NCBI RefSeq assembly: GCF_963169125.1
Contig: NC_084794.1
Span: 157,490,858 to 157,554,857 of the forward strand
Direction of reading: 5' to 3'
DNA from: Humulus lupulus
Lineage: Eukaryota; Streptophyta; Magnoliopsida; Rosales; Cannabaceae
DNA: 64,000 nucleotides
Positions 55,797 through 64,000 of the stretch are shown piece after piece; position 1 is the stretch's first letter; each line of letters begins with the position of its first letter. The position numbers and the translations under genes were made by a program. The notes beneath the pieces are model-generated. The model had not been told where the DNA came from, did not search any database, and worked only from the letters and a program-made list of their open reading frames with translations.

Positions 55797-56845
55797 GTAG
55801 ATCCATTTCTGGACTTAAACAAGCTTCATGCTCCTAGAACTTAAGGTTTAATGAAGTAATTAGGACATATGGTTTTGAGCATAATGTCGATGAATCTTAT
55901 GTTTACAAACTAAAGGAAAAATGACGTGATAATGTTCTTGGTGCTTTAGGTAGATGACAACTTGTTCATTGGCAACACTGTCAAGAAATTATCCAACCTA
56001 AAGGTTTGGCTCGAGACCAAATTTCAGATGAAAGATTTGGGTGAAGCTAGTTATGCTCTCAGTATCCAGATCATTCAGGAGAGGAAGAAGAAGATGTTGG
56101 CGCTATCTCAAGCAGCGTACATAGATAAGATACTCCTTAAGAGGAAGAAAAGAGGAAATAGATTCCTTATGCATCTATAGTTGGAAGTCTAAGTATGTTA
56201 TGATATGCACTAGACCGGACATCTGCTATGTAGTGGGAGTTGTAAGTAAGTACAAGTAAAATTCTAGTAGAGAACATTGGGCAGCGATCAAGCACATGCT
56301 GAAGTATCTACGAAGGACAAAGGATTTTATGCTGGTCTATTTGGGTGGTTCATTGAACCCGATAGGCTACAATGATTCCAAATTTTAGACAGATGTCGAT
56401 GATAGGAATTCTAATTCGGGAATGATATTTACTCGTAGGGATGCTGGTGTGATATGGAGAAGTGCTAAGCAATCTGCCATTTCATATTCCACCATGGAGG
56501 TTGAACACATAGTTACGTCTGAGGCGACAAGAAAATAGTCTGACTGAAAAAGTTCTACATAGATCTCTCTATTATTCCAAAAATGGATAAACCACTCATA
56601 TTGTATTGTGACAATAATGGGGCTATAGGGAAGTCGAAAGAACGTCAAAACCATAATAGAGGAAAGCATATAGAGAGAACATACCACATCATTAGGGAAT
56701 ATGTGGCCAGGGGTGATGTCAAGGTGATGAAGATAGCGTCGGAAGAAAATCGGGTAGATCCCTTTACCAAGACTTTGGGAGAGAGCATTTTCGTGGGGCA
56801 TGTAGAGGGAATGGGTTTGAGAAACATGTCCCATTTATTTTAAAA
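55797..56845 (+). pseudogene. Copia RT C-terminus and RNase H, heavily decayed
   Basis: Continuation of 48043-48754: SGLKQAS, VIRTYGFEHNVDESYVYKL, then a stop replacing Tyr in the YVDD box (reads stop-VDDN, about 55950), MKDLGEASYALSIQI, a region with several frameshifts, and RNase H end at 56583-56843 (LYCDNNGAIGKSKERQNHNR, KHIERTYHIIREYV, ENRVDPFTKTL). Ends MGLRNMSHLF plus stop. Angela/Tork-type features; inactive. Confidence 0.86.
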
Positions 56846-56860
56846 GGGCAAGTGGGAATT
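56846..56860 (+). promoter_or_regulatory. Copia polypurine tract
   Basis: gggcaagtgggaat next to the LTR start at 56861, close to the common copia form caagtgggagat. Confidence 0.65.
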
Positions 56861-57850
56861 TGTTGTGTGTTATGCCTTTAATAAAACCATATTTCTCATA
56901 TAATACATTTTTATTATCAATAATAGGACTAGAAATCACTTTGATTATTCAATCATACTGTTTGACTGTTTTATTATGCATTTATTCAATTAATACAATG
57001 ATTCAAAAAATCTCGAACATATGGATGGTTAAAATTATAGTGAGTAGGTCACAGTAGATTATAGTTGTAATTATATGTTCATAAGAATGAGTCGTAAGTT
57101 TAAATCAGTGCATTGGATTTTCACTTATTGGTAATCTACGATATGATTTACTTACACAGTTGGTGTGTGATGTCTTGTTCGAGGCATTAACCAAATAGAT
57201 AAGTTCAGATGTATTTGGTTACATTTGAGTAGGACCACCATTGATTATTGATAGATAAATAAGTATCGTTGTTATTGAATTTAATCAATGTCACAACGTT
57301 TAAAGGTCGATCTTCATTCTGAGTGATATTATTATGCTAATTATATTATTTAAATCTTTTGACTAGTTTGTTACCAACTTACCTTACGATCTAGCCTTTA
57401 CTTACATCTTGGAGATTTGGTAGTGTGATTGAGTGGGCGTATTATTCATTGATATGAAATCTATAACTTCTGTATGAAAAGTTAAATGATGATTTCCATA
57501 ATTGCTTAGTTCAAAAATTTGAATGATTGAGATCTCATTTCTATGATTAAGTTCACAGAAATATCATTTATAAAGAACTTAGTGGGAGTTAAAGATAAAT
57601 TACTGATGAGGGGTAAAAAGGTAATTTTCACCCAGCTCGTTAGTAAGTCATCGATAGAGGATTGACTGTCTGTAATGGTTATGACAATGGATAACATATT
57701 TGTGGTTCGGAAAATGTATTCCGTGAGTTCAAGAGTCCAATTCCGAGTCTATAGTGGAGTCACTATGAATTAATAAGTTGTGAGATAATTTATTACCATA
57801 AATAAACTAATGAGAACTTATTGTAGCTTGGGGTCATGGATCCATGGTTG
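56861..57850 (+). mobile_element. Copia 3' LTR (host element of RT 48043-56845)
   Basis: Starts tgttgtgtgttatg right after the PPT. AT-rich with ctcatttctatgattaagtt-type stretches familiar from Angela/Tork-like LTRs. The right end is not clear and I place it at roughly 57850. It is unlike LTR F, so the RT/RNase H and LTR F belong to different families. Confidence 0.6.
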
Positions 57851-58598
57851 ATAGTGTAGATTTTGTAATGTTTTACAGAGTTGTTTTAGGGAATTTTTGA
57901 GCTTATTTAGTAATGTTTGTGCAGTATGACGCATTTGTTGCTTGTGTTTGTTAATGTTGCAGGATCTATGGATATATGGAAAAATTGACCAATTTATGGT
58001 GGTTTTTGGGTGATTCTATGGTAGGAGACATATGGCGAAGATGATTGATGGCTGATACCATGTTTGGGATCGAAATGAGTAATTTTGGTGAAGAAAGGAC
58101 TTTTGACCCTCGGGATATAGCTTAAGGGCCGCGACGTTGTGTTAGACAGAGATGACGAAAATTCTAGGATGTAAGGGCCGCGATGCTATGTTTTTGGGAA
58201 ATAGAGCCATGGCGCACCACCTTAAGGGCCACAATGCTTGTCGAGGTAGAGGCGAGACAAATTCTCAATATCGGAAATGAGTCGTGACGCTTTAGTCGGT
58301 CAGATTGTCAATTTGGGCATTTTAAGTATGGGAAAAAGTGGAATTTCACATTTAACAAACAAGAAACTATATGAGAATCATTATGATGATTTTTGAAAAA
58401 AAAAACCACGGAGCAGAGATTCAAGTAAACACTTTGTGGAGGTAAGGGATTGAAGATGTACTAGTTTTTATCATTTTTCTTCTTTTTTTACTTTCTATTG
58501 TAGAGATGTCTATCCATAGTTTAATTCATTTGACTATGTTTATCATGAACTAAATTCTTATTTAGAGTGTTAACGGATTCTTATTTACAATGGGTTAA
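57851..58598 (+). repeat. Unassigned LTR-like stretch with repeated ggccgcgacg motifs
   Basis: No ORF. Three 'taagggcc(g/a)c(g/a)a' blocks (58125-58140, 58172-58190, 58225-58240) resemble GC patches in the chromovirus LTRs elsewhere in the window, so this may be another LTR fragment. Boundaries unknown. Confidence 0.4.
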
Positions 58599-59037
58599 TG
58601 TAGAGTCCAAGAACTTTACTTAGCTAGTTATTTAGTAGTATTATAGTATGTTTAGTATTATCTATGTAACTGTGGATTTTTGGTTCAGACCGGGAATTAT
58701 TTGGACACTCACAGTAGTACTTATAGATTTTCTAAGTTTAATCTATAGTTTAAGAACATTAAGAATAACCTAAGGTTTGATTAATGTGACTGATATTAAG
58801 GATTATATTTATTATAGTATAAGGTTTAGACATCAACCAATAGGATTTTAAGCACATGTTATGAATGGTGATTAAGGATTAAGTATTTTTGAGGATTAAA
58901 TTTAATAAGGAGTAAAGTTTGAATGTTATAGGGTCAGTCAGCAGCTTTGAATACGTTGAGGGCTTAGTCAAGGCTGTTTACTCCATTCAAACTTAGCTAA
59001 AAATGTGTAATTTCGTGTTTAAATAGTCAGCGTGTGC

Positions 59038-59163
59038 CGATATATCGCAGCTATAGGGGGCGATATATCGCAGCACGTAGATACGGAAAACACGAAACGA
59101 TGCACGGTCGCCTCGGGCATACTGGCCCAGGCGATATATCGCCTACAGGGGGCGATATATCGC
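59038..59163 (+). repeat. Palindrome cluster gcgatatatcgc in element I LTR
   Basis: Perfect 12-bp palindromes at 59060-59071, 59131-59142 and 59152-59163 and a 10-bp core at 59038-59047. They form two pairs, each pair separated by a conserved cta(t/c)aggggg spacer. They lie about 190-310 bp before the TATA box. Confidence 0.9.
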
Positions 59164-59346
59164 CTCCTTCAGCATAAATTCAAAATCTTTTGAATTCATT
59201 TCCTTTCAGCCATTCAAACTCCTTCAACAATCCAACATCTTTTGAACGAGTCTTCAGCCTCTGCTGAACGATTATTCAAATGATTTTCCCCTAAAAAGCC
59301 ATTATTTTTATTCAAGTAAAATCAAGATCCTTTCATCTCAAAACTC

Positions 59347-59356
59347 TATAAATAGG
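59347..59356 (+). promoter_or_regulatory. Element I LTR TATA box
   Basis: ctataaatag, canonical plant TATA. Confidence 0.65.
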
Positions 59357-60515
59357 ACCTAGTACCCAGCCATTATTCACCTTTTGCTCTAAGTTCAGAA
59401 GCTGCTAGCTAGTGTTAAGTGAGTGTGAGAGTGTAAACACCTGGTTTGGGAAAATCATAAGCTTAAACTTCATAAGCTTATTAAACACTTTGGGAAGTGA
59501 GGTTCTATAGTATTTCGGTTGAGGTGTAGATTGGTCTTTCAAGTCTTTGAGGTAACCAAAACTCTAGTTCATTTCTGTATTATGTTATTTTCTTTCTCAT
59601 AGTTTTCTACTCAATCTCTAACCTTAATCTTTATTTTGGTTAGGGAATCTAAGTTCTTGAGCACATATGTTTCGGTAAGCATGTCTCTCAAATGGTTTAG
59701 TCTTCTCATTTCCTTTTCATCTCTTTCCTTCTTTCAACTCACTCTTGTTCATTATGGTTTTAGGAGTGTTCCAAAAGTCCCAACTCAGTCCATTATATCC
59801 CGGTAACTTTGGTAAGGAAAATATGCTAGAATCTATATGTTTATGTTTATGTTATCTTATGTGTTATGTTATGATATGTTATGAATATGTTATAAATGTG
59901 TTTGTTTGTAGGCTTGGGCTTATGCCCTATTTGACTAACAAGACCCCAAAAAGATTGTGGGCATATGCCTATTTAGCTGGTAGGACCCCACTAATCTCAT
60001 GGGCATAAGCTTGTCTAGTCTATGGGACCCCAAGTAATAATGGCAATTATAATAAGTGTATTATGTGTTATGATATGTCTTTACGTTATTATGAAATTGA
60101 TTTGTATGACTATGTGTTAGATTTTTCCTTGCTGGGAATTAGGCTCATTCCTTTCTGTTTATGTGCAGGAAATAAGCTTTAGAGGCGGAAAGTTTCGTGA
60201 CGCTTAGAGGATGTGTATCGATGGTGAATGGAGTCAAGGGGCCGAGCGTTATTTGATTCGAGGATGTAGTCTCATTTTAATTTTTATGGTTTTATATGTA
60301 TTTTCCGCATTTTCTTATGTAATTCTTTTCATTTAAATCATGTTTTGTTTTTAAAGACAATGGGATCCCATATCCTTCTTAGTATTCTATTTATTTGTAA
60401 GTAACTCTTATTTTACAAGTTACTCAATAAATTTATGGTATTTTCGTAAAAATGTAAGTTTTATGTATAGTTTCGTTAATGGTCCAAATAGTCTAGATTA
60501 GTGGGTCATTACAGT

Positions 60516-60527
60516 TGGTATCAGAGA
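60516..60527 (+). promoter_or_regulatory. Element I primer binding site (initiator-Met tRNA)
   Basis: tggtatcagaga two bases after the LTR. Confidence 0.88.
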
Positions 60528-60591
60528 AACAGTTCCTTCGCATGAAGTTCTCCTCGATACACACGCTCAAAGCTCCGAATCGGACCGCCAA

Positions 60592-60659
60592 GTAAGTATT
60601 TAAGTTACAAGTTACCTTACTTATGTATATAGCTAACAACTTCAGTGTTTATGTTTCAG
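60592..60659 (+). other. Possible 68-bp leader intron in element I
   Basis: Donor gtaagtatt, branch-like gctaac (60631-60636) and acceptor atgtttcag sit between PBS and the extra ORF. At 68 bp it is near the lower limit for plant introns. Removing it eliminates the upstream ATG at 60651 and leaves the ATG at 60666 as first start. Confidence 0.45.
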
Positions 60660-60665
60660 TTAAGA

Positions 60666-61133
60666 ATGAACGGAGCTTTAACCTACCAAGATATACGAGC
60701 CATTAAGGCTTTAAAAAGAATAAGGGAGCCAAGAAACACCGTAGGAGCCGTAGAAAGGATTACTCGAAGGTTGCTTTTGTTTCACCAAGAGATAGGTGGC
60801 CTTCAAGAGGCTAAACAAATAATGCTAAGATCAACGGAACAATTTGTATTAGTAATTAGGTTGTTTAAAGATTTCCATCCTGTAATAGCAGCTTTAGAAG
60901 AAATATGGGAAGAAATGCGTGAGGAGGATGAATTACCATTAGCAATGAGATACTATTTCCTCTTGGTTAGGTTTACCGCAAAATTTGAGTTTCAATTCAC
61001 CAATGAGCAAAAGAGTAGGATTCTCACCAACCTTCCTATAGGACGTTTCGATGCACATGATAATGATGATTATGAGCAAATAGATGATGATATGTTAGAT
61101 GACGGATCGGATGTAGAAGATCCCGATTTTTAG
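60666..61133 (+). CDS. Extra pre-gag ORF of element I, about 155 aa, unknown function
   Basis: From ATG 60666 (MNGALTYQDIRAIKAL) to TAG at 61131-61133. Basic and Arg/Leu-rich N-terminal half predicted helical by eye (RRLLLFHQEIGGLQEAKQIM), a central hydrophobic-aromatic segment (MRYYFLLVRFTAKFEFQF), and a strongly acidic tail (DNDDYEQIDDDMLDD). No family recognised. It is uninterrupted although gag-pol of the same element has stops. Element B, of the same broad clade, has no equivalent. Alternative start at 60651. Confidence 0.6.
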   Translation: MNGALTYQDIRAIKALKRIREPRNTVGAVERITRRLLLFHQEIGGLQEAKQIMLRSTEQFVLVIRLFKDFHPVIAALEEIWEEMREEDELPLAMRYYFLLVRFTAKFEFQFTNEQKSRILTNLPIGRFDAHDNDDYEQIDDDMLDDGSDVEDPDF

Positions 61134-61650
61134 ATTAGAAGTTTTTAGTGTTTGTTTTATTTACTTTTGATTGTAATAAGTGAAATTGTTTTCCAAATGA
61201 ATAAACATGCTATTTGAATATCATGTGTGAGTTTGATTTTATTTTCGCAATCATAATAAATACTAAATAAAATGAATAATGACTAAGTTCGGTGAGGGTG
61301 GATACAAATCAATGAACCTAGCTTCCTTATTGAGAGTTAGGGGGCCATAGTAGTGGGAACGATTTTACTGATCCCAGCCCTCCCTCAATATGGTTAACTT
61401 TGGAACAAAGATAAGTTTCGAGCTTGAGAATTAAGTCATATAGGATGATTAGAAACACACTTAGAAAATAAAGATGACTTTTTTTTTTAAGTATAGAAGC
61501 CCACTCTAAAAATAAATAAAGACCTATATAATTTTTCATAAAAATTCATAATGAATAGGTCCGAGATATGTTTGTTTTAGCATAAGTTTTTGCCTTAGAG
61601 CCTATTAGGAAAAGTTCTAACATGTTTCTTTCAACTGTTAGAACTTTGCT
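61134..61650 (+). other. Noncoding spacer between the extra ORF and gag of element I
   Basis: AT-rich; a poly-T run at 61481-61489. No ORF, no clear splice sites. Possible internal leader. Confidence 0.5.
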
Positions 61651-63009
61651 ATGATGTCTCTCCGAAGATCCGCACGCACCAACGGAAACGCCGCTAACGA
61701 TGTTCCAGCGACCAATGCAGTTCCAACAGTTCGCCAAAGGGGAGTACGTGCTACTGCTCGCCGCAACGCGCCGGCACAGCCAGCTGACAACACTGCAGAG
61801 ATTGCCAGACTGTGACAACAAGTCGAGGAACTTCTACAGCAACAGCGCCAACAGGCTCAATCTCAGCCTCAGCCTCCGCCACAGCCGCAGCCGCAGCCAC
61901 AGCAAATGGCCCCAGCACCCCAACAAGTTGGTCCATATGGGGGATGGCCTATGACAAATTACGCTCCATATCCTGTGCAGCACATGGAGCCAGTGTACGA
62001 AAGGTTCCGCAAGCAGCACGCTCCGAACTTCGAAGGGACTACGGACCCCTTTGAAGCAGAAGAATGGCTAAGAAATGTGGAGCCGATCCTAGCCCACATG
62101 AACCTCAGTAATGCGGACCGCATATCCTGCGTCTCGTCTTTACTCAAGAAAGATGCCAGGATATGGTGGGATTTGGTCCAGCAATCCCACAATGCTGCCA
62201 CCATGACGTGGACCCGATTTGTGGAGCTCTTCCACAAGAAGTACTACAATTCAGCGGTACTTGCTACGAGAGTTGAGGAGTTCACCAATCTGAAGCAAGG
62301 GAATTTAACAGTGGCGGAATATGCTCGTCAGTTTGACCGCTTGGCCAAGTTCACGGCAGAGTTAGTTCCAACCAATTATCTGAGGGTTAACAAATTCGTG
62401 AGAGGACTCCGACCAAAGATCGAGATGGGGGTAAAACTAGCGAACCCGGGAAACACTTCATATGCCGACGTTCTTGAGACGACAATTGAAGTAGAAAGGT
62501 TGCAGGCCAACGTGAGCAAAGAAGAAGCCAGCAAGCCTGAACCCAGACAGCAGAGCCAACCTCAGGCCAGTCGGAACAACAATCAGTCTAGCAATAGCGA
62601 CAACAATCAGTCCAACAACAACGGTAACTGACAGAAGAGAAGGTATCCTGACAACAAGCAAGCCGATAGTAAGAAAAGGGCACGACCAAATAATGGGGGA
62701 AATAGGTCGGGCTACGTGGAATACCCGCCATGTGCCAAATGTCAGAAGAAGCACCCCGGAGAATGTCGTGCCAACACCAAGGAGTGTTTCAATTGTGGTC
62801 AAGAGGGGCATCGCATGAAAGATTGTCCTCAGCAAAAGCCAGAAGGAAAGAAGGATGAAAAGATGGTTCCTGCTCGGGTTTTTGCTTTAACCCAAGGAGA
62901 GGCGGATGCTAGCAACAAGGTGGTCACAGGTCAGATTTCCATCCTCAATAAATTATGTCATGCATTATTTGATTCGGGAGCCACTCATTCGTATATTTCG
63001 TTAGGATAG
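61651..63009 (+). pseudogene. Element I gag and protease N-terminus
   Basis: One frame from ATG 61651 (MMSLRRSARTNG), with stops at 61813-61815 and 62629-62631, both explainable by C-to-T or G-to-A changes. Gln/Pro-rich region (61830-61920), capsid core (RFRKQHAPNFEGTTDPFEAE, RIWWDLVQQ, VAEYARQFDRLAKF), a Cys-rich segment (CAKCQKKHPGEC) plus CCHC knuckle (CFNCGQEGHRMKDC), then protease DSGATHSYIS. The frame ends at TAG 63007-63009 at a frameshift. Confidence 0.9.
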
Positions 63010-64000
63010 ATAAACTAGACAAACCTAGTGAAAGATTTAGAACTAGGTTTGTAACCGAGTTGCCTTCGGGCAAAGTAGTTCTATCATCACGAATTGTACG
63101 AGGCGTACCAATCAAGATTGAGGACAAGGAACTAGAAGGAGACCTGATAGAGCTAGTGATAAAAGACTTCGATATCATACTAGGCATGGATTAGCTAGCA
63201 CCGCATGGCGCAACAATCAACTGCAGACGCAAGAAGGTGACATTCGATACTCCTGACGGCCAGAAACTATGTTTCATGGGACAAGCTTCAGGACTATGCA
63301 CCCCATTAGTGTCATCTCTCAAAGCTCAGAGAATGACGGAGAAAGGATGCCAAGCATTCCTAGCCAGCATCACGAACATGGAGAAGGAGACATCACTTAA
63401 AGTTGGAGATGTTCGGGTTATACAAGAATTTCCAGAGGTATTTCCCGATGACTTGCCAGGATTGCCGCCAAATCGAGAAATAGACTTCACAATAGAATTA
63501 GTACCGGGCACCGAGCCTATCTCTAAGGCACCATACCGGATGGCACCTACGGAACTCAAGGAGTTAAAGACGCAGCTACAAGAACTCCTAGACTTGGGTT
63601 TCATTAGGCCAAGCCATTCACCATGGGGAGCTCCGGTACTATTCGTGAAGAAGAAGGACGGAAGTATGCGCATGTGCATAGACTACCGTGAGCTGAATAA
63701 AGTAACAATTAAGAAAAAATACCCGCTACCTCGGATTGATGATTTGTTTGATCAACTCCGAGGTGCGACTGTATTCTCTAAGATCGATTTACGGTCCGGG
63801 TATCACCAGCTCAAGGTAAAGGGAGAAGATATTCCTAAGACAGCCTTTAGGACTCGATATGGACACTACGAGTTCTTGGTTATGTCTTTTGGTCTTACTA
63901 ACGCACCAGCCGCGTTTATGGATTTAATGAATAGGGTCTTCAAAGACTACTTGGATAAATTCGTCATTGTGTTCATCGACGACATTTTAATTTACTCCAA
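63010..64000 (+). pseudogene. Element I protease end and RT (continues past window)
   Basis: A new frame after the frameshift: protease flap/end (DFDIILGMD followed by TAG at 63192-63194 where Trp is usual), linker ([17 protein letters not shown]), RT ([50 protein letters not shown]) and the FIDD box intact near the window edge. Closest local relative is element B; the sense corresponds to the same clade (Tekay-like). Confidence 0.92.

Larger units (their letters stand above)
58599..60513 (+). mobile_element. Element I 5' LTR
   Basis: 1915 bp, tgtagagtcc...ggtcattaca, followed two bases later by an iMet-type PBS. TATA (ctataaatag) near 59347-59356 with a leader leading to pre-gag sequence. 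Holds four gcgatatatcgc-type palindromes upstream of the TATA. The 3' partner lies beyond the window, so the left boundary rests on terminus similarity only. Confidence 0.78.

Noticed and set aside
1..64000. Host protein-coding genes, tRNA or rRNA genes
   Set aside because: Every substantial frame traces to a retrotransposon or its repeats; no tRNA cloverleaf or rRNA sequence recognised by eye. A covariance-model search would be decisive and was not possible.

Overview
This window is plant nuclear DNA, almost certainly from a dicot angiosperm. It consists nearly entirely of retrotransposons nested inside one another. The evidence is the mix of Ty1/copia, Ty3/gypsy (Tat and chromovirus lineages) and plant-type LINE coding sequence, TATA-bearing LTRs, initiator-Met-type primer binding sites and plant-style GT-AG introns. 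A Rosales/Cannabaceae source is only a guess. I see no host gene, tRNA, rRNA or CRISPR array.

Left part (1-20112). A Sirevirus-like copia RT/RNase H remnant (1-985) is followed by a poly-G tract, a promoter-like segment with a small unassigned ORF remnant, and an antisense LTR fragment. Next is an antisense copia integrase scrap joined directly to a truncated antisense Tat-type gypsy, element A (about 4440-15890). A LINE (7332-12290, 16-bp target-site duplication, TSD) sits in A's gag, and a solo LTR (13106-15431, 5-bp TSD) sits in A's LTR. The segment 'A gag start, A LTR, copia integrase, copia LTR' then occurs again at 16719-19156 without either insertion, so this is a tandem segmental duplication whose second copy preserves both empty sites.

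Middle part (18330-56850). The scaffold is degenerate copia sequence (gag, protease, integrase, then RT and RNase H), opened by successive insertions: E (20118-25526, gag-only gypsy, TSD atggt); B (25611-45641, chromodomain gypsy of Tekay type on the minus strand, TSD ggcta/ggctg); C (33216-44765, Tat-lineage gypsy on the minus strand inside B's 5' LTR, TSD ccttg); and G (48755-55796, plus-strand chromovirus, CRM-like). G has identical 718-bp LTRs and one uninterrupted gag-pol frame of about 1568 codons, so it is the youngest and most complete element. C is also young (7 differences between two 778-bp LTRs). Between its pol and 3' LTR it carries an antisense gene with its own TATA box and four exons whose canonical introns splice into one 788-codon frame.

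Right part (56861-64000). A copia 3' LTR and an unassigned LTR-like stretch lead into the 5' end of element I, a plus-strand chromodomain-type gypsy (LTR 58599-60513). It has an extra small ORF before gag, possibly preceded by a 68-bp leader intron, and its RT runs off the end of the window.

The strongest candidates for something little described are the spliced antisense gene of C with its adjoining 122-bp hairpin array and duplicated polypurine tract, the extra pre-gag ORF of I, and the intact G element.
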